64,000 nucleotides of DNA from Isoetes taiwanensis. Its lineage: Eukaryota; Streptophyta; Lycopodiopsida; Isoetales; Isoetaceae. Position numbers and translations under genes: made by a program. Under the pieces are notes generated by a model. That model was given only the letters and a program-made list of their open reading frames with translations, was not told the origin of the DNA and searched no databases. This document shows positions 59,633 to 64,000 of this stretch, piece by piece (within the stretch, counting starts at the first letter, position 1; each line of letters starts with the position of its first letter). The stretch is taken from NCBI GenBank assembly GCA_021234155.1, contig JAJEKV010000046.1, positions 5,275,012 through 5,339,011 of the forward strand. The letters are read 5' to 3'.

Positions 59633-60097
59633 TCAAAGGGAGCTACCAACCCAATGGGAAAGCGTCGTCATGTTCCAGCGTTGGTCACCCTCCACCAACA
59701 AGATAACAAATTTGTCATTTAAATAGCCCAACTTATTATGTAGCAGAGGAAAGGAGGAATTGAATCGAGTGGAATTGAGAGGGGAGAGATGGGCCATATC
59801 TACGTGATGCTGCTGAGATGGGTGTACCAGAGAATGGCCAGAAATGGCATGGCCAGAAGGAGGGCTAAGGCGCTCGGATTTGGGCGCTCCTTTAGCCGTA
59901 GCAGACACGACCGGAAAGTTTTGAGGCTCAGAGTTCGATTCAGACTCCGGCAGCGTCTTGCCTCTCCCAGATCGTTGCTCTTGCGAATCAGAAAATTGGT
60001 TTTGCGCTTGTCTTCTCACGCTCAGCCTGCCGGATCTCAGCTTTGTAGCTATGCCGATTTCTCCCTTGCCTTGTTGCACAGATCCATGGCAGCCCAC
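59633..60097 (-). CDS. 154-codon ORF, unknown Ser-rich protein
   Basis: Minus-strand frame from MGCHGSVQQGKGEIGI. It is basic and Ser/Gln-rich in the first half (KLRSGRLSVRRQAQNQFSD, ATAKGAPKSERLSPPSGHA), then more hydrophobic. Composition is typical of a disordered N-terminal region of a nuclear protein, and the frame is open much longer than its surroundings. A possible GT donor near 59690 would remove the last residues. No family recognised. The + strand frame over the same bases (59789-60112) is Arg/Leu-rich and looks like its shadow. Confidence 0.35.
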   Translation of the reverse strand: MGCHGSVQQGKGEIGIATKLRSGRLSVRRQAQNQFSDSQEQRSGRGKTLPESESNSEPQNFPVVSATAKGAPKSERLSPPSGHAISGHSLVHPSQQHHVDMAHLSPLNSTRFNSSFPLLHNKLGYLNDKFVILLVEGDQRWNMTTLSHWVGSSL

Positions 60098-60119
60098 TTG
60101 ATGTGTTCCTAACTTAACC

Positions 60120-61050
60120 CTGCTGCACTGCCTCCGAAAGAAGTTTCTCTGGCAATGTACATCTGCTTTTTTCTTTAAATAAATTAACTCTTTTGCATGG
60201 TTATTTCCAACTAGCGCTCTAAGTGATGTTCCTTCTCTTCACAACACTCAAACCAGGGCTCGAAAATGCCAATATGTCTAACCAGTAAAAATGTCTCTTG
60301 ATGTTCTGGAAAAAGTTTATGTTAGTGTATTTTACTGGGAATTTATGGATTTCTGGCCGAAAACTTGTCGAATTTTTTTTTGGGATGACCGGAATTTAAG
60401 AGATAGCTAGATAGAAGTACGCGGATTTTTAGGGGTTGAACTCCGCTATTTTCAAACCATGACTCAAACTAGGAAAATAAATGAATATGTTCATCTACAG
60501 AAATGTGTTTTATCTACTTATGGAATTTTATTTTACTAAGGACAGGACACACATCTCAGTGGAAGACTTGCAATGATTATTATATTATAAAGTGAGGTGC
60601 CACTGGCATCGCATTCGACGTGGTATTAAGTAAATTGTGCATATCTAAAATGATCATAGTGGAATGACTTCACATAACATATGTTGTGCAGATTCAAAAT
60701 TAGGATAGTGGAATGACTTCACATAGCACATATGATGAGCAGATAATGCTAAAGACGAAGTTACATATGATGAGCTAATAATGCTAAATACAAAGTTATG
60801 ATTGATGGTTGTGCATTGTTCAACCACACAACCATCACTTAATAAAAAGGGGCAATAGATTTAGAGGCAATCGCAGTCAAATGATTAGGATAGCAAACAA
60901 TAGCAATAACAAGGCCCTTCCATTCTAAAATTGTTGTTGAAGAAAGCATGTAAGCATTGCTAGCATATTACGAAAGTGTCGTTACATTAAGAAAGCATTG
61001 TTGTTTATATTATTTAAGAGGGGAAGTTATTACATTAAGAAAGTGGCGTT
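60120..61050. other. Intergenic, no gene recognised
   Basis: AT-rich with two local duplications: TAGTGGAATGACTTCACATA near 60657 and 60706, and TTACATATGATGAGC(T/A)-TAATGCTAAA near 60724 and 60762. No coding signal. Confidence 0.45.
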
Positions 61051-61061
61051 GTTCAGATTAG

Positions 61062-61120
61062 TAGCTACCATTGGGTGGGAGACGTGGGCGGGTGCAAGTC
61101 CCACCAACCATGCCTTCAAA

Positions 61121-61152
<32 letters not shown>
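61062..61152 (+). mobile_element. SINE-like insertion with 31-nt A tail
   Basis: A run of 31 A residues (61122-61152) follows a short GC-rich segment with GGGTGCAAGTCCC (about 61090-61102), which resembles the B box of a tRNA-type internal promoter. This suggests the 3' end of a tRNA-derived SINE. The 5' boundary and target duplication are not resolved. It is not a functional tRNA gene. Confidence 0.5.
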
Positions 61153-61155
<3 letters not shown>

Positions 61156-61159
61156 AGTG

Positions 61160-63190
61160 GAGAATGTGCAATTATAAGCATCAAATGTAGGCCAGAAGTG
61201 CAAAGAATGTGGGAATGAAAGAAAATGTCAAACATTGTATGATCTAAAGAAAATGTAGAACATTGAATCAAGCCTAAAATCAACAAAATCAATAAATTAG
61301 ACGAAATATCTTATTAATGATCTATTTATATGCACTCTAAATGTTCAGTATCATTTAGTATCACCAACCTATTTTTGAGATCCTAAACTACGTTTTTGCT
61401 TAGGCCCAAATATTCACATAAGAAACCTATCAAAAGAATGCTTCATAATTCATCAAACTGCATGCTGATGCAGAAGATAAATTTTTTATAATGCAACAGG
61501 GCAAAGTGCCACTCAACTTAAAATCCTCTTAACAGGAAAGACAACTTACAGCTACCAAATTAACAACCTAGCACCAACAAAGATATCTTTATTAAAAATA
61601 CTAGAAAACGTGTGCCGGGCAAGGCATTAGCTGATGTGTGTGCATTTGGTGAACCCAAGATGATAGTAGTGTGCATGCACATAAGCGTTGAGCAAGGTAT
61701 ATATTGTCATGTGCTCAGGCATTGTTGGGGCGCTTGTAGGGTAGATTTGCAAGGGTTTTAGGGAAGTATGATATTTTGCACAGACATAGCTAAATAAGAG
61801 TTGCTCGGACATTGCTCAGGCGTTGGTCGAGCTAGATGGCTTTAAAGGTGTGGTATTTTGCATGGGCATTGCTTGTGTTGGATATGCCTTGCTCAAGCTA
61901 GAAGTGTGAGGGTTATCAAAAGTGTTATTTTTCCCAAAAAATGCATGCAATGTTCATGCATTTCAGGCCAAATTGACTTCATCATCCTGGCAACATTTTA
62001 AGAATAGGTAGCGCAAATCCTTATGCGAGCTCCTTGCAATGGTTGCGAGAAATTCTGGTTGTGAAGATGCAAGAAATATTCCATCTTGTTCTCTGAGTTG
62101 TGTACAGACCATTGATAAATTTCTAGACGCGTTGTGGGCATTCTTAGGCATTGTTCGAGATTGATTTGCAGGGGCTTTGGGAGCCGAGCATTGGTTGGGC
62201 ACTGATTTGCGAGGAATCTAAAAGTGTTTTTTTTTATCAGCGTTGCTTGATGTTCCTCAAGCTAGATGTGTGAGGGTTTCATAGAAAGCATTATATTATG
62301 TCCCACCATTACTTCAACTATAGTTGCATGTTCGACTAAGTTGAAAAGTATGAGTGCAAATCCGTCATGCTTGTGAAGAATTTCGGATGCGTCGAAATAC
62401 TACTACTCAGCCCAATATCAGACTTCTTCTTTCATAATATTATTATCAGGGAAATCATGCCAAGCCAGAAACCAGCTTTTTCCACATATAGCAGGACCTT
62501 GACCTGAATTAAGAGCAAATAGCTGGCAGCATGCTTAATAAAACTGATTATACTTAGGCCATACACTTGCTTGCCGTATATAGCATAAACCTGGCCGTTA
62601 CGGAATGCTATTTGTAGCCCAGTATATTATGCTAGTCGTATCTACAAATAAGGACAATTCAATTCTTTAAAACTCAATCAAGAAACTGCCCCATAATTTG
62701 CCAGTGCTTGAAACTAGTCAATGAATAAGACAGGGAGGAAACTACAATCTGGAAGGCAGGCATCGTTCAAATTGTTACAAAATGCTGCTATTATATCTAT
62801 TTGAACAAAGTCTATGCTAATTGCCAAGCATCAAAGAATGACCACTTATTCTTGAGGTTAGACATCACCTAATAAGAGAGGCTCCCTTGCATAGGAATAT
62901 ATTATATTCATTTAAAATCGCATATCTTATTTTAAAAACGTCACCTAATAAGAGTGACTCCATTTTTCATAAGGAATAGATTTTATCCATTTAAAATGGC
63001 ATATCCAAATTTCAAAAATGTGTGCTAGAGTTTAAATCCCAATTCCTTGCATGCAAGGATGGATAAGAAGCATGTAAAGACCGAGTTCAAAGGCCTCATG
63101 GTAGAAAAATAAAATGTAAAGCAGCATGGAGTTCAATGAAGCATTTCTACTTTAAATCCAATTTACCTCAGCTTACAATGTGTACCTTGT
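61160..63190. other. Intergenic, weak minus-strand exon-like piece
   Basis: A minus-strand frame at about 62090-61970 (EQDGIFLASSQPEFLATIAR to a stop) has natural composition and could be a terminal exon of the gene suspected at 63.2-63.8 kb. No linking evidence. The rest is AT-rich with the word AAGTGT(G/T)TTTTT repeated near 61920 and 62225. Confidence 0.3.
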
Positions 63191-63208
63191 TCTAATATAT
63201 ATGTGTAC

Positions 63209-63835
63209 CTTGTGGAAGATGATCCTTGAAGCTTCTTTTCAGCATCAAGAGTTATCTTTGTCTCCTTCTCCTACTCAAAAGGAATAAAAGGAATGTAAGA
63301 ATTCATGCATATATTTGGCTTGGTTCATCTGACATCCTAGTTCATCAAGTATTGAGTAAAAGAAATGGCATGCACCTCTTTAACTTGCCTATTAACTTCA
63401 AAAACATGTGTATTGATACTTAATATTCCCTAGGAATCAGAATCATCATTCATTTTGATCTCGGCAATTCAACATTAGCATTTGCAGAGATATTTGCCAT
63501 AAGGAAATAATCTACAAAACAGGAGTGGACTAAGAGAGTAAGTGCATTTGGGATAACTACTTCTAAATATTCCACTTATAATTATGGAAACAACAGTATT
63601 CAGTGCCAACCAGCTCACCTCTCAAAACTCTTCTACCCCTCTTTGCAAATCAAACCCGAAATTGTTTGCCATGTCAGTGCACTTCTTTGGCCATAGCTGG
63701 AGAAAAAAAGGATTTATTGAAATATGTTCCTCTAAAGATAGTAGATGGATCTAAGTCTTACCTTGCTAGTTCCAAATATCTGAAGCTTGAGCGCGTTGTT
63801 GAAACAGATGCATCTCCATAATTAGTGCAAGCTCC
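63209..63835 (-). CDS. Three candidate exons of an unknown gene running off the right edge
   Basis: On the minus strand the pieces are 63835-63762 (after ATTTGCAG, before GTAAGAC), 63696-63637 (after TTCTCCAG, before GTAGAA) and 63270-63209 (after GAGTAG, before GTACAC). The first two join in phase to read TNYGDASVSTTRSSFRYLELASYGQRSALTWQT; the third reads EKETKITLDAEKKLQGSSST. Consistent splice sites and open phase support a real gene, but no family is recognised and 5' exons would lie beyond the window. Confidence 0.35.
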
Positions 63836-64000
63836 CTGCAAATATCAGAGTCAAAAGTTAGTGCAAAGCCATGACTTCTCCAACCATTTGCAAAAATTAC
63901 AGTTTGACCTTTTAGCAGATGTTTTGCTTGGCTGGGCCTGGCAGTCATAACGATCATAGCCTACTTAAGTGATAAGTAAAGAATGTAACTAAGCCGCATC

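Noticed and set aside
59789-60112. 107-codon Arg/Leu-rich plus-strand ORF
   Set aside because: It mirrors the minus-strand Ser-rich ORF 59633-60097 and has the skewed composition of a shadow frame.
61088-61104. Possible tRNA gene (B-box-like GGTGCAAGTCCC)
   Set aside because: No cloverleaf or A box is visible, and a long A tail follows at once; a SINE end fits better.

Overview
The window looks like low-density, repeat-rich nuclear DNA of a land plant. Supporting signs are an LTR element with a plant-type initiator-methionine tRNA primer-binding site, intron-rich tyrosine phosphatase genes of the small plant PTP1 type, a pentatricopeptide-repeat remnant, and an exon with the plant motif VPF-WEE-PK. 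Multicopy FCP1-like and DUF7869-like genes, plus LINEs with short-unit tails, make a seed-free plant (fern, lycophyte or bryophyte) my best guess. That is inference from memory of such families; no search was run. Apart from one GC-rich LINE the sequence is AT-rich. Nothing bacterial is present.

Layout. 1.0-7.75 kb: a structurally complete LTR retroelement with 1.5-kb LTRs, PBS, polypurine tract and near-match target duplication, but no recognisable gag-pol (LARD-like). 10.8-12.45 kb: FCP1-like gene copy A on the + strand, broken by a 5'-truncated, frameshifted, GC-rich LINE (12.45-15.6 kb) that is joined to it in one open frame. 18-20 kb: degenerate minisatellites. 22-22.6 kb: two exons of an unknown gene. 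23.27-29.05 kb: two convergent dual-specificity/tyrosine phosphatase genes. The left one has eight exons and one nonsense codon; the right one has eight exons and is intact (411 codons). Six of their exons, or five of them exactly, keep the same length. 30.1-31.2 kb: a DUF688-like exon and possible remnants. 31.5-32.1 and 35.4-35.7 kb: minisatellites. 37.1 kb: a PPR fragment. 37.9-39.4 and 53.3-55.1 kb: two copies of one LTR, minus orientation, flanking a 14-kb block. That block holds FCP1-like copy B (minus strand, 40.3-44.6 kb and probably up to 49 kb) and a decayed DUF7869-like gene (49.4-52.3 kb). 57-64 kb: LINE tails, a SINE with a long A tail, a 154-codon ORF, and exon-like pieces of an unknown minus-strand gene at the right edge.

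The two most unusual signals are these. First, a family of short near-perfect palindromes (CACGC-N-GCGTG type) is concentrated in the introns and flanks of both FCP1-like gene copies and nearly absent elsewhere. Second, a MITE-like family is present in three copies with termini GGGTRAAAGCATG, many subterminal AAAGTAC motifs and apparent 4-bp target duplications. One copy is proven as an insertion by its empty site in the other LTR copy.

No operon-like cooperation between genes is expected here. The only functional unit I consider probably active is the right-hand phosphatase gene. All exon boundaries were placed by eye from GT-AG sites, reading frame and comparison between the paired copies.
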